DNA of 64,000 nucleotides from Wocania_A spongiicola (GTDB taxonomy: Bacteria > Bacteroidota > Bacteroidia > Flavobacteriales > Flavobacteriaceae). Within the stretch, counting starts at the first letter, position 1. Each line of letters begins with the position of its first letter. The notes under the pieces are model-generated. The model ran no database searches, was not told the origin of the DNA, and saw nothing but the letters and a program-made list of their open reading frames with translations. Shown here in pieces: positions 35,021 to 44,180 of this stretch. Location of the stretch: NCBI RefSeq assembly GCF_023502325.1, contig NZ_JAMFLZ010000001.1, positions 124,001 through 188,000 on the forward strand, written 5' to 3'. Made by a program: the position numbers and the translations under genes.

Positions 35021-36067
35021 ATGAAGAAAGCAGAAAATATAATTGTAGGCATATCTATAGGAGACTTAAATGGTATTGGTGGCGAAATTGTTTTAAAAAC
35101 ATTTGAAGATAATAGGATTTTAGATTTTTGCACACCAATAATATTTGCTTCTTCGAAAACTATTGGGTTTTTAAAAACGCATTTTAAATCGACAATAAGT
35201 TTAAATAACATTAAAAACATAGAGCAATTAGCTCATGGAAAAGTTAATGTATTGAATTGTTGGAACGAACATGTAGAAATACAATTTGGAAAAGAAGACG
35301 TTAAAATAGGTGAGTTTGCTATTAAATCATTACAAGCGGCAACAAAAGCATTAAAAAACAATGCCATTGATGTATTAGTAACCGCACCTATTAATAAGCA
35401 CAATATACAATCTGATGTATTTAATTTCCCAGGGCACACCGATTATTTAGCTAAAGAACTGGAAGGAGAAAGCCTAATGTTTATGGTAAATGATACTTTA
35501 AGAGTAGGATTGTTGACAGATCATGTTCCTGTAAAGGATATTGTAGAGCATATCTCAGAAGAATTAATTATTAAAAAAATAGAGACTGTTTATAAATCTC
35601 TTGAGAAAGATTTTAAAATAAGAAAACCAAAAATTGCCGTTTTAGGTATTAACCCTCATACAGGTGATAATGGAGTAATTGGTAGTGAAGATGATGATGT
35701 ATTAAGACCAACACTTGAAAAAATTAAAAATGAAGGCAAGCTAGTTTACGGGCCTTATGCAGCCGATAGTTTTTTTGGATCAAACAACTACAAAAATTTT
35801 GATGCCATTATAGCAGCGTATCACGATCAAGGGTTAATACCATTTAAAACATTATCTTTTGGACAAGGTGTTAATTATACAGCAGGCTTAAATAAAGTTA
35901 GAACATCTCCAGATCATGGTACAGCATATGAGATAGCAGGAAAAGGGTTAGCTGATGAAAACTCATTTAAAGAAGCCATGTTTACTGCCATAAAGATATT
36001 TAATAACAGGTTTGATTACGAGCAACTTACTTCAAATCCGTTAAAAAAAGCACCAAAAAAGATGTAA
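35021..36067 (+). CDS. pdxA: 4-hydroxythreonine-4-phosphate dehydrogenase
   Basis: An NAD-dependent enzyme of the DXP-dependent vitamin B6 pathway, 348 residues. Recognised from VGISIGDLNGIGGEI at the start, the metal-binding PGHTDYLA, ILGINPHTGDNG-like segment (VLGINPHTGD) and IAAYHDQGLIPFK, then RTSPDHGTAYEIAGKG. The ATG at 35021 matches the family's N-terminus; a TTG 39 bases upstream is in frame but less likely. It precedes the DUF177 operon, separated by a promoter. Confidence 0.96.
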   Translation: MKKAENIIVGISIGDLNGIGGEIVLKTFEDNRILDFCTPIIFASSKTIGFLKTHFKSTISLNNIKNIEQLAHGKVNVLNCWNEHVEIQFGKEDVKIGEFAIKSLQAATKALKNNAIDVLVTAPINKHNIQSDVFNFPGHTDYLAKELEGESLMFMVNDTLRVGLLTDHVPVKDIVEHISEELIIKKIETVYKSLEKDFKIRKPKIAVLGINPHTGDNGVIGSEDDDVLRPTLEKIKNEGKLVYGPYAADSFFGSNNYKNFDAIIAAYHDQGLIPFKTLSFGQGVNYTAGLNKVRTSPDHGTAYEIAGKGLADENSFKEAMFTAIKIFNNRFDYEQLTSNPLKKAPKKM

Positions 36068-36091
36068 ACAAAAAAATGTTTATAAGTAGAG

Positions 36092-36119
36092 TTGAGTAAA
36101 TAAAAAAGTTATATATTTG
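36092..36119 (+). promoter_or_regulatory. Promoter of the DUF177-rpmF-fabH-accBC operon
   Basis: TTG at 36092-36094 and TATATTTG at 36112-36119 are separated by 17 bases, close to the Bacteroidota -33/-7 arrangement. The first ATG follows 22 bases later. Confidence 0.6.
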
Positions 36120-36141
36120 CAGGCTCAAAATAGATGTGATA

Positions 36142-36681
36142 ATGAAGCCATTGAAAGAGTTTACAATTCCATTTGTAGGGTTAAAGATAGGGAAGCATCA
36201 TTTTGAGTATAAAATTGAGCAAACGTTCTTTGAGCATTTTGAGTATGAGGAGTTTAATGATGTAAACATTCAAGTTGATGTTGAATTAGAAAAAAAAACA
36301 ACACTACTAGAGTTACACTTTAAAGCTTCAGGGTATGTTAATATTAATTGCGATTTAACAAACGAACCATTTAATCAAACTATTAAAAATGAATTTGATT
36401 TAGTGGTTAAGTTTGGAGATGAATATAATGATGAAAACATTGATATTCTAATTGTTCCTCATGGAACTTACGAGATTAGTATCCAACAATATATATACGA
36501 ATTAATTGTACTTTCTGTACCAATCAAGCGTGTACACCCTGGAATTGAAGATGGTACACTAAACTCAGAAATACTTGAAAAACTAGAAGAATTAAGCCCA
36601 AAGCTTAAAGAAAATAAAGACACTAACGAGGAAATTGACCCTCGATGGAATACATTAAAGAAATTATTAACGGATAAATAA
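36142..36681 (+). CDS. DUF177 (YceD) family protein
   Basis: A 179-residue cytoplasmic protein of the YceD/DUF177 family, linked to 23S rRNA or ribosome assembly and almost always encoded before rpmF, as here. The C-terminal block LIVLSVPIKRVHPGIEDG and DPRWNTLKKLL is characteristic (usually DPRWaaL). I use the ATG at 36142; a GTG six bases earlier is also in frame. The gene is separated from rpmF by eight bases. Confidence 0.9.
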   Translation: MKPLKEFTIPFVGLKIGKHHFEYKIEQTFFEHFEYEEFNDVNIQVDVELEKKTTLLELHFKASGYVNINCDLTNEPFNQTIKNEFDLVVKFGDEYNDENIDILIVPHGTYEISIQQYIYELIVLSVPIKRVHPGIEDGTLNSEILEKLEELSPKLKENKDTNEEIDPRWNTLKKLLTDK

Positions 36682-36689
36682 TATAAAAA

Positions 36690-36893
36690 ATGGCACATCC
36701 TAAAAGAAAAATCTCTAAAACAAGAAGAGATAAAAGAAGAACACATTATAAAGCAACTGCGCCACAGATTGCTACATGCCCAACAACAGGTGAAGCTCAC
36801 TTATATCACAGAGCACACTGGCATGAAGGGAAACTATATTACAGAGGTCAAGTTTTAATTGACAACTCAGAAGAAGTAGAAAACGTAGCATAA
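36690..36893 (+). CDS. rpmF: 50S ribosomal protein L32
   Basis: A 67-residue ribosomal protein. MAHPKRKISKTRRDKRRTHYKA is the universal L32 start. The usual zinc-binding cysteine pairs are mostly lost: only one Cys (ATCPTTGEAH) remains, as in the zinc-independent (C-minus) form. A terminator hairpin follows at 36915, though fabH and accBC are close downstream. Confidence 0.97.
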   Translation: MAHPKRKISKTRRDKRRTHYKATAPQIATCPTTGEAHLYHRAHWHEGKLYYRGQVLIDNSEEVENVA

Positions 36894-36914
36894 ATACTAT
36901 GCACGCATATTATA

Positions 36915-36942
36915 AAACGCTCACCTGTGAGCGTTTTTTTTA
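36915..36942 (+). terminator. Terminator after rpmF
   Basis: AAACGCTCAC and GTGAGCGTTT (loop CT) form a 10-bp stem followed by eight T. Read-through to fabH is possible but fabH probably also has its own promoter. Confidence 0.82.
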
Positions 36943-37073
36943 TGATATGTGTTTTCTAAAAGACAAAAACGTATAATTTGTGTGTTATTTAGCTAAAATT
37001 TAGTAGTTTTCACGAAATTTTGAACGTTTTTGTCCAATTTTAATGTTTTTTTGGTCAAATTAACTATAAAGTT

Positions 37074-38069
37074 ATGAGTAAAACCTCAGCGGCGATTACA
37101 GCTGTAGGCGCGTATGTGCCAGAATATGTATTAACCAATCAAATTCTTGAGACAATGGTTGATACAAACGACGAATGGATAACTAGTAGAACAGGAATAA
37201 AAGAACGTCGTATACTTAAGGGCGAAGGCAAAGGAACTTCTTTTTTAGCTATTAATGCAGCTAAAGACCTTATTAAAAAAAGAGGAATAGATCCCAAAGA
37301 TATAGAGCTTGTAATTGTTGCAACAGCAACACCAGATATGAAAGCAGCATCAACTGCGGCTTTTACAGCAAGCAACATTGGAGCTGTTAATGCTTTTTCT
37401 TTTGATTTAGACGCTGCTTGCTCAAGTTTTCTTTTCGGAATGTCGGTCGCGGCGAAATATATAGAATCAGGAAGTTATAAAAATGTACTTTTAATTGGTG
37501 CAGACAAAATGTCTTCAATGATTAATTATAAGGACAGAGCTACGTGCATTATATTTGGAGATGGTGCCGGGGCTGTTTTGTTTGAACCAACAGAAGAAAA
37601 TGTTGGATTAAAAGATGAATACCTTAGAAGTGATGGAACAGGCAGAGAATTTTTGCAGGCAACATACGGAGGCTCATCATTTCCAATAACAGCAGAAGCG
37701 ATTGAAAAAGGGGAGCATTGTGCTTTTCAAGAAGGAAGAACCGTATTTAAGAATGCCGTGTTTAATATGGCAGATGCAACCGTTAAAATTTTAGAACGAA
37801 ATAATTTAACCAAAAATGACGTTGATTGGTTAGTAGCACATCAAGCTAATAAACGCATTATTGATGCTACAGCCAACAGAATAGAGTTGGAAGAAGAAAA
37901 GGTAATGATGAATATACATAAGTATGGTAATACAACATCAGCGACCTTGCCTTTACTTTTAAGTGACTACGAATCACAATTAAAGAAAGGAGACAATTTA
38001 ATATTTGCCGCTTTTGGAGGCGGATTTAATTGGGGGTCTATTTATTTAAAATGGGCATATAATTCATAA
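37074..38069 (+). CDS. fabH: 3-oxoacyl-ACP synthase III
   Basis: Starts fatty acid synthesis by condensing an acyl-CoA with malonyl-ACP. The catalytic triad is Cys in LDAACSSFLFG, His in VAHQANKRI and Asn in KYGNTTSATLPL. 331 residues is normal. In this phylum FabH often prefers branched primers, giving iso fatty acids; that cannot be read from the sequence. It precedes accB by 28 bases and is part of the lipid operon. Confidence 0.96.
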   Translation: MSKTSAAITAVGAYVPEYVLTNQILETMVDTNDEWITSRTGIKERRILKGEGKGTSFLAINAAKDLIKKRGIDPKDIELVIVATATPDMKAASTAAFTASNIGAVNAFSFDLDAACSSFLFGMSVAAKYIESGSYKNVLLIGADKMSSMINYKDRATCIIFGDGAGAVLFEPTEENVGLKDEYLRSDGTGREFLQATYGGSSFPITAEAIEKGEHCAFQEGRTVFKNAVFNMADATVKILERNNLTKNDVDWLVAHQANKRIIDATANRIELEEEKVMMNIHKYGNTTSATLPLLLSDYESQLKKGDNLIFAAFGGGFNWGSIYLKWAYNS

Positions 38070-38097
38070 AACTAACCACTAACTAATAAGCAAAATT

Positions 38098-38583
38098 ATG
38101 GATATTAAAGAAATTCAAAATTTAATTAAGTTTGTTGCCAAGTCTGGTGCTAGCGAAGTTAAATTGGAAATGGATGATATAAAAATCACTATTAAAACAG
38201 GGTCAGAATCTGATACTACAATTGTACATCAAGTACCAGCTACTCAAATTCCTCAAGTAGCAGCAGCACCTGTAGTAGTCGAAGCTAGTGCTCCAGCAGC
38301 AGCTCAACAACCTGAAGCTCCAGCAGCAACAGAAGATTCAAAATATATAACTATAAAATCACCAATAATAGGAACATTTTATAGAAAGCCATCACCAGAT
38401 AAACCTCTATTTGTTGAGGTGGGGCAAACTATAGCAGAAGGAGATGTGTTGTGTATTATTGAAGCTATGAAACTTTTCAATGAAATAGAATCTGAGGTTT
38501 CAGGAAAGGTAGTTAAGATTTTAGTTGATGACTCTTCGCCTGTGGAATTCGATCAACCATTATTTTTAGTAGATCCATCATAA
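38098..38583 (+). CDS. accB: Biotin carboxyl carrier protein of acetyl-CoA carboxylase
   Basis: Carries biotin between the carboxylase and transferase subunits. The C-terminal biotinyl domain has the EAMK site (VLCIIEAMKLFNEIES) with the modified Lys and an Ala/Pro/Gln-rich linker before it (about 45-80), which is typical. 161 residues. It is followed by accC after 75 bases. Confidence 0.96.
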   Translation: MDIKEIQNLIKFVAKSGASEVKLEMDDIKITIKTGSESDTTIVHQVPATQIPQVAAAPVVVEASAPAAAQQPEAPAATEDSKYITIKSPIIGTFYRKPSPDKPLFVEVGQTIAEGDVLCIIEAMKLFNEIESEVSGKVVKILVDDSSPVEFDQPLFLVDPS

Positions 38584-38658
38584 CCAAATTTAAAATTCCA
38601 AAATACAATTTCTGATTTATAGGAGTTTGGAATTTGAGATTTTAAATATTTAAAAGTT

Positions 38659-40011
38659 ATGTTTAAAAAAATATTAATTGCCAACAGAGGAGAAATAGCA
38701 TTACGTGTTATTAGAACCTGTAAAGAAATGGGCATTAAAACTGTAGCAGTATACTCTACAGCTGATGCAGATAGTTTACATGTCAAGTTTGCTGATGAAG
38801 CCGTATGTATTGGTCCACCAGCAAGTAGTGAATCATATTTAAAAATGTCTAATGTTATAGCTGCTGCTGAAATAACAAATGCAGACGCTATTCACCCTGG
38901 ATATGGGTTCTTATCAGAAAATGCAAAGTTTTCTAAAATTTGCGAAGAGCACGACATTAAATTTATTGGTGCTTCACCTGAGATGATTGACAGAATGGGA
39001 GACAAAGCTAACGCGAAAGCAACTATGCTTGCTGCAGGTGTACCTTGTGTGCCAGGAAGCGAAGGCATTATTGAGTCTTTCGAAGAATGTGAAAAAACAG
39101 CAAAAGAAACAGGTTACCCTGTTATGCTTAAAGCATCCGCTGGTGGTGGTGGAAAAGGTATGCGTGCTGTTTGGAAACCAGAAGATCTTAAAGATGCTTG
39201 GGACTCAGCGCGTCAAGAATCCAAAGCAGCATTCGGAAATGATGATATGTACATGGAAAAGCTTATTGAAGAGCCTAGGCATATCGAAATTCAAATTGTT
39301 GGAGACTCTACTGGTAAAGCATGCCATTTATCAGAAAGAGATTGTTCTGTACAACGTCGTCATCAAAAACTAACGGAGGAAGTTCCTTCTCCATTTATGA
39401 CAGCAGCCCTTCGTAAAAAAATGGGAGAAGCTGCAGTTAAGGCATCAGAATATATTAAATATGAAGGTGCAGGAACAGTAGAGTTTTTAGTCGATAAACA
39501 TAGAAACTTCTACTTTATGGAAATGAATACACGTATTCAAGTAGAACACCCAATAACTGAACAAGTAATAGATTTCGATTTAATTCGAGAGCAAATTCTT
39601 GTAGCAGCTGGGGTTCCAATTTCAGGTAAAAATTATACACCAAACTTGCATTCAATTGAGTGCAGAATAAATGCTGAAGACCCGTTTAATGACTTTAGAC
39701 CATCACCAGGAAAAATAACAACTTTACATGCTCCTGGCGGTCATGGTGTTCGTTTAGATACTCATGTTTATGCGGGCTATTCTATTCCTCCAAATTATGA
39801 TTCTATGATTGCTAAGTTAATTACAACGGCGCAAACTAGAGAAGAGGCTATTAACAAGATGAAACGTGCTTTAGATGAATTTGTAATTGAAGGTATCAAA
39901 ACCACTATTCCATTTCATAGGCAACTAATGGATCATCCAGATTATTTAGCAGGAAATTATACTACTAAATTTATGGAAGATTTTGTAATAGAAAAACAAA
40001 TTGAAGAATAA
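38659..40011 (+). CDS. accC: Biotin carboxylase subunit of acetyl-CoA carboxylase
   Basis: An ATP-grasp enzyme that carboxylates biotin. KILIANRGEIALRVIRTCKE at the start, the glycine-rich ATP loop KASAGGGGKGMR, and FMEMNTRIQVEHPITEQV are diagnostic. 450 residues is normal. It closes the DUF177-rpmF-fabH-accB-accC cluster; accA and accD are not in the window. A terminator follows directly. Confidence 0.97.
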   Translation: MFKKILIANRGEIALRVIRTCKEMGIKTVAVYSTADADSLHVKFADEAVCIGPPASSESYLKMSNVIAAAEITNADAIHPGYGFLSENAKFSKICEEHDIKFIGASPEMIDRMGDKANAKATMLAAGVPCVPGSEGIIESFEECEKTAKETGYPVMLKASAGGGGKGMRAVWKPEDLKDAWDSARQESKAAFGNDDMYMEKLIEEPRHIEIQIVGDSTGKACHLSERDCSVQRRHQKLTEEVPSPFMTAALRKKMGEAAVKASEYIKYEGAGTVEFLVDKHRNFYFMEMNTRIQVEHPITEQVIDFDLIREQILVAAGVPISGKNYTPNLHSIECRINAEDPFNDFRPSPGKITTLHAPGGHGVRLDTHVYAGYSIPPNYDSMIAKLITTAQTREEAINKMKRALDEFVIEGIKTTIPFHRQLMDHPDYLAGNYTTKFMEDFVIEKQIEE

Positions 40012-40019
40012 ATAATAGG

Positions 40020-40049
40020 ACTCCGAAAGCAATTTCGGAGTTTTTTTTT
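40020..40049 (+). terminator. Terminator after accC
   Basis: ACTCCGAAA and TTTCGGAGT form a 9-bp stem with a GCAA loop followed by nine T. Confidence 0.9.
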
Positions 40050-40094
40050 AATTTAGATTTTTTAACCTAATAAAAAGCCAAGACTTTAAAACTT

Positions 40095-41618
40095 ATGAAG
40101 ACTTACAGCAAAATTTTGAGTATAATTTTTTTAATTGTTTTTGTGAGTTGTAAAGATGATTCTAAAAAAGATTCAGAAATAAACAAAAAGAAAAACCATC
40201 CAAATATCGTTATAATTTATGCAGATGATTTGGGTTTTGGAGATGTAAGTAGTTATGGCTCCACAGAGTTGTTAACCCCAAACATAGACCGTATAGCTAA
40301 TGAAGGGATTAGATTTACAAACGGATATGCAACATCACCAACTTGTACACCTAGTAGATATTCGTTATTATCTGGGACATATCCTTTTAGAACAAAAAGA
40401 GCAAAAGTTTTACCAGGAAATGCTCCTTTACTTTTTGAATTAGGAAAACAGACACTACCTTCAATGCTACAAGAAGCCGGATATCAAACAGGAGTTGTAG
40501 GTAAATGGCATTTAGGTTTGGGAGATGCCAAAATGAATTGGAATAAAAAAGTTGCTCCTGGACCGTTGGAAATAGGGTTTGATTATGCATATATTATGGC
40601 CTCTACTAATGACAGAGTACCATCTGTATATGTCGAGAACCATAAAGTTGTTGGCTTAACCGATAAAGACTCTATTTATGTAAGTTATCAAAAGAATTTT
40701 GAAGGGGAGCCTACTGGTAGAGAAAACCCAGAATTATTGAAAGTACACCCAAGCCATGGTCACGATATGAGTATTCACAATGGAATTTCAAGAATTGGTT
40801 ATATGAAAGGTGGGAAATCGGCTTTATTTATTGATGAAAATATGGGTGATGATTTTTTAAAAGAATCTATTAAGTATATTAATAAAAATAAAGACAATCC
40901 GTTTTTTCTATTTTATGCATTACATCAGCCCCATGTACCTAGAGTCCCACATCCTCGTTTTGTAGGTTCGTCTGGACAAGGACCAAGAGGCGATGTTATT
41001 GTTGAAGCGGATTGGGCCATAGGTCAATTTTTGGATGAGTTAGATAAGTTAGGGCTTTCTGAAAACACCATAGTTGTTTTTTCTAGTGATAATGGCCCTG
41101 TTTTAGATGATGGTTATAAAGACGATGCTGTTGTTAAAATAGGAAAGCACACCCCTAGAGGAGGGCTGAGAGGAGGAAAGTATAGTCTTTTTGATGCAGG
41201 AACTCACGTGCCTTTTATGGTTAGGTGGAAAGGAACAATAAAACCAGGGGTTTCAGATGCATTGGTGTCTCAAATGGATTTTACGGCGTCTTTTGCATCT
41301 TTAACAGGACAAACCAATACAACTCCTGATAGTGAAAATATATTAGATGCATTTTTAGGAAAATCTTCGACAGGTAGACAGGGTCTTATTTTGGGGCAGA
41401 ATGGTATTACAACATACAGACAAGGAGATTGGGTTTTGATTCCACCTCATAAAGGGTCGAAAATGACTAATAAATGGGTAAATATAGAAACAGGCAGAGA
41501 TACTATATATCAGCTATATAATTTAAAAGAAGATAGAGCACAGCAACATAATTTAGCATTATCTTATCCAGATAAGTTAGAAGCATTAAAGTTGGCTTTA
41601 GAGCAAGAAAAAAAATAA
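40095..41618 (+). CDS. Sulfatase, lipoprotein
   Basis: A 507-residue type I sulfatase exported as a lipoprotein (lipobox FVSC, Cys19). The formylglycine site is C84-T-P-S-R, with metal ligands Asp44-Asp45 in YADDLGFGD, and GKWHLG in the family's position. It cleaves sulfate esters, probably from marine polysaccharides or glycosaminoglycans; the exact sugar is unknown. No polysaccharide-utilisation genes surround it, and no anaerobic maturase is next to it. The FAD oxidoreductase gene follows after four bases, so the two are co-transcribed despite unrelated roles. Confidence 0.92.
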   Translation: MKTYSKILSIIFLIVFVSCKDDSKKDSEINKKKNHPNIVIIYADDLGFGDVSSYGSTELLTPNIDRIANEGIRFTNGYATSPTCTPSRYSLLSGTYPFRTKRAKVLPGNAPLLFELGKQTLPSMLQEAGYQTGVVGKWHLGLGDAKMNWNKKVAPGPLEIGFDYAYIMASTNDRVPSVYVENHKVVGLTDKDSIYVSYQKNFEGEPTGRENPELLKVHPSHGHDMSIHNGISRIGYMKGGKSALFIDENMGDDFLKESIKYINKNKDNPFFLFYALHQPHVPRVPHPRFVGSSGQGPRGDVIVEADWAIGQFLDELDKLGLSENTIVVFSSDNGPVLDDGYKDDAVVKIGKHTPRGGLRGGKYSLFDAGTHVPFMVRWKGTIKPGVSDALVSQMDFTASFASLTGQTNTTPDSENILDAFLGKSSTGRQGLILGQNGITTYRQGDWVLIPPHKGSKMTNKWVNIETGRDTIYQLYNLKEDRAQQHNLALSYPDKLEALKLALEQEKK

Positions 41619-41622
41619 TACT

Positions 41623-42732
41623 TTGAACTTATCTTATTGGGAAATTAAATCATGGCTTACTAATGTAGATTATACTATTGTTGGTAGTGGTATTGTTGGT
41701 TTAAATTGCGCACTACAGCTTAAAAAGCGTTTTCCCAAATCCAATATTTTAGTTTTAGAAAAGGGTGTTTTACCACAAGGGGCTAGTACTAAAAATGCTG
41801 GATTTGCATGCTTTGGCAGTTTAAGCGAAATTGTAGATGATTTAAAGTCACATTCTGAAGAAGAGATTATTCAGCTTGTTAAAAAAAGAATTGATGGGTT
41901 ACAATTAATGCGTCAAACTTTAGGAGATAAAACGATTGATTACCATCAACTTGGAGGTTATGAGTTGTTTTCTAATAATGATGATTTATTAGAAGAATGT
42001 TTATCAAAAAAAGAACAAATAAACACTTTGTTGAAGCCTTTTTTTGCTAACGATGTTTATAGTTTAAAAGAAAACACTTTCCACTTTCAGAACATAAAAG
42101 CTAATTATATTTTCAATCAATTTGAAGGGCAGATAGATACTGGAAAAATGATGGAGTCCTTGCTTAATAAAGTACAACTATTGGGTATTAAAATACTAAA
42201 TAATATAGCTGTTAAGAGTTTTTCAGAAGACTTAAATGCTGTAAAAGTAAAAACTAATCAGTTTGAGTTTTCAACTTCAAAATTATTAATTGCTACAAAT
42301 GGCTTTGCATCACAGCTTTTAGAAGAAAATGTAAAACCAGCTCGCGCACAAGTTTTAATTACAAAACCAATTAGAAACTTACACATAAAGGGTACGTTTC
42401 ATTTAGATAAAGGTTATTATTATTTTCGAAATATTAATAATCGGATTTTACTGGGTGGTGGGAGGAATTTGGATTTTAAAGCAGAAGAGACTTCGGCGTT
42501 TGGGCAGACAGAGCTTGTTCAAAATAAGCTAGAAGGTCTTTTAAAAATGACTATTCTACCAAACATCCCTTTTGAAATTGATTCTAGATGGAGTGGCATT
42601 ATGGGCGTAGGAAACCAAAAAAAAGCTATAGTTAAGCAATTAAACAATAATGTGTTTTGTGGTGTTAGACTTGGAGGAATGGGGGTTGCTATAGGCAGTT
42701 TAGTAGGAAAAGAATTAGCAGAACTAATATAA
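41623..42732 (+). CDS. FAD-dependent oxidoreductase (DAO family)
   Basis: A 369-residue flavoenzyme of the D-amino-acid-oxidase fold. The dinucleotide-binding motif is YTIVGSGIVGLNCALQL with the acidic end of the second strand in LVLEKG, and the C-terminus has CGVRLGGMGVAIGSLVG for the second FAD contact. It probably oxidises an amine or amino acid; the substrate is not evident. The N-terminus SWLTNVDYTIVGSG fits the TTG start. It is coupled to the sulfatase gene (four bases) and the GreA-like gene (two bases). Confidence 0.88.
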   Translation: MNLSYWEIKSWLTNVDYTIVGSGIVGLNCALQLKKRFPKSNILVLEKGVLPQGASTKNAGFACFGSLSEIVDDLKSHSEEEIIQLVKKRIDGLQLMRQTLGDKTIDYHQLGGYELFSNNDDLLEECLSKKEQINTLLKPFFANDVYSLKENTFHFQNIKANYIFNQFEGQIDTGKMMESLLNKVQLLGIKILNNIAVKSFSEDLNAVKVKTNQFEFSTSKLLIATNGFASQLLEENVKPARAQVLITKPIRNLHIKGTFHLDKGYYYFRNINNRILLGGGRNLDFKAEETSAFGQTELVQNKLEGLLKMTILPNIPFEIDSRWSGIMGVGNQKKAIVKQLNNNVFCGVRLGGMGVAIGSLVGKELAELI

Positions 42733-42734
42733 TA

Positions 42735-43184
42735 ATGGCAATCAAAAAAGAATTATTCAATCTATGTCTTGAATTTACAGACAGCAGATTACAAACTATT
42801 CAAAAGACTATAGCTGAAATTCAAGAATCATTAACATCTGAAACCAAAAGTAGTGCTGGAGATAAGCATGAAACTGGTCGTGCGATGCTACAGTTAGAAA
42901 GAGAAAAGGCAGGAAATCAATTAGCCGAAATTATCAAAATAAAAGAGACACTTTCAAGAATAGATATAGATAAATCTATTAAAACAGTTGGGTTGGGAAG
43001 TGTAATTTATACTACTGTAGCTAATTATTATTTAGCAATTAGTGCAGGAGAGCTAAGGACAACTAATGATAAATTTTATGCTATTTCTCCGAGCACTCCA
43101 ATAGGACAATTACTAATTGGAAAAACAATAGATGATGAGATTGTTTTTAGAAATCAAAAATTTAAAATTAAAAAACTATTGTAA
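42735..43184 (+). CDS. GreA/GreB C-terminal-domain-like protein
   Basis: A 149-residue protein. A helical N-terminus (about 1-70) contains SSAGDKHETGRAMLQLEREKAGNQLAE, and the C-terminal half (TVGLGSVIYTTVANYYLAISAG ... ISPSTPIGQLLIGKTIDDEI) folds like the FKBP-like domain of Gre factors. In databases such proteins are often called 3-oxoacyl-ACP synthase, but nothing here resembles a condensing enzyme. A role at RNA polymerase is possible. Its end overlaps the convergent ABC ATPase gene by nine bases. Confidence 0.75.
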   Translation: MAIKKELFNLCLEFTDSRLQTIQKTIAEIQESLTSETKSSAGDKHETGRAMLQLEREKAGNQLAEIIKIKETLSRIDIDKSIKTVGLGSVIYTTVANYYLAISAGELRTTNDKFYAISPSTPIGQLLIGKTIDDEIVFRNQKFKIKKLL

Positions 43185-44099
43185 TTTATTTTTCTTAATA
43201 TTAAGAGATGTTTTTAAACCAGGTTTTAAAGACTTAAAATGCTCAAAAAAGATAGATTTACCATCTAAATCTGCCTCAACCAAATAGTAATTACCTTTAA
43301 AATAACATTTAACTACAGTTACTTTAAGCTCTGATTTTTCAACAATTTCAAGTTGATGAGCATAAACAATTTTATCATTTATAGTATTAAACTCTCCAAA
43401 AAACGAAGCAATTAAAGGTGTTTTTGGATTATTATATATGTCTTCAGGTTTGCCATTTGCTATAATTTCTGCATCGTGTAAAACAATCATTTGATCAGAA
43501 AACGGTAATACATCTTCTTTGTCGTGTGTGGCTACTATGCAAGTAATGTTTTTTTCTTTAAGATATTTAAACAGGCTTCGTCGTAAAGATTGCTTTTTAA
43601 AATTATCTATGTGACTAAACGGCTCGTCCAATAAAATTATTTCTGGTTGTTTAGCTATTGCTCTAGCTAAAGCTACTCTTTGTTTTTGTCCACCGCTAAG
43701 ATACTTTACTTTTGTATTAGCAAAAGGCATTAGCTCAACTACATTTAAAAGCTCTTTAATGCGTTCTTTTTTTTCTTCAGGATAAAAGTTGGATAGGAAA
43801 GCTCCAATATTTTCAGCTACCGTAATAAAAGGCATCAAATCAAATTCTTGAGCAACATATTTCATGTATTCTGGACCAATAATAAGGTTGTGTTTTGGCC
43901 CAAGAATTTCTTCATGTTTCCAGAATATTTGCCCCTCACTTAAATCATATGTTCCGTATAATAATTTTAGAAGTGTACTTTTTCCTGAACCGCTTTCCCC
44001 TATAATTGAATAGTGTTCACCTTGATTTACGTTAAAAGAAACAGCTTTTAAAACGGGTGTTTTTTTATAACTAAATAGTATGTTTTTAACTTGAAGCAT
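43176..44099 (-). CDS. ABC transporter ATP-binding protein
   Basis: A 307-residue ABC ATPase. Walker A is GESGSGKSTLLKL, the signature is YLSGGQKQRVALARAIA, Walker B is EIILLDEPFSHID, and the H-loop His is in CIVATHDKED. The C-terminal 80 residues (about 225-307) form an extra beta-rich regulatory domain as in TOBE-containing importers. No permease is next to it, so the partner is unknown. It ends in the GreA-like gene's end. Confidence 0.92.
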   Translation of the reverse strand: MLQVKNILFSYKKTPVLKAVSFNVNQGEHYSIIGESGSGKSTLLKLLYGTYDLSEGQIFWKHEEILGPKHNLIIGPEYMKYVAQEFDLMPFITVAENIGAFLSNFYPEEKKERIKELLNVVELMPFANTKVKYLSGGQKQRVALARAIAKQPEIILLDEPFSHIDNFKKQSLRRSLFKYLKEKNITCIVATHDKEDVLPFSDQMIVLHDAEIIANGKPEDIYNNPKTPLIASFFGEFNTINDKIVYAHQLEIVEKSELKVTVVKCYFKGNYYLVEADLDGKSIFFEHFKSLKPGLKTSLNIKKNKLQ

Positions 44100-44131
44100 A
44101 AAGTTTTAAGAATTGCAAAAATAGTATAAAA

Positions 44132-44158
44132 AAAATTCGCCCTAAATGAGCGAATTTT
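44132..44158 (-). terminator. Terminator of the S9 peptidase gene
   Basis: AAATTCGC and GCGAATTT form an 8-bp stem followed on the minus strand by eight T. Confidence 0.82.
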
Positions 44159-44180
44159 TAAATATTCTTTAAGTAGGATA

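Noticed and set aside
38987..39373. Plus-strand ORF of 128 codons
   Set aside because: Lies fully inside accC in another frame.
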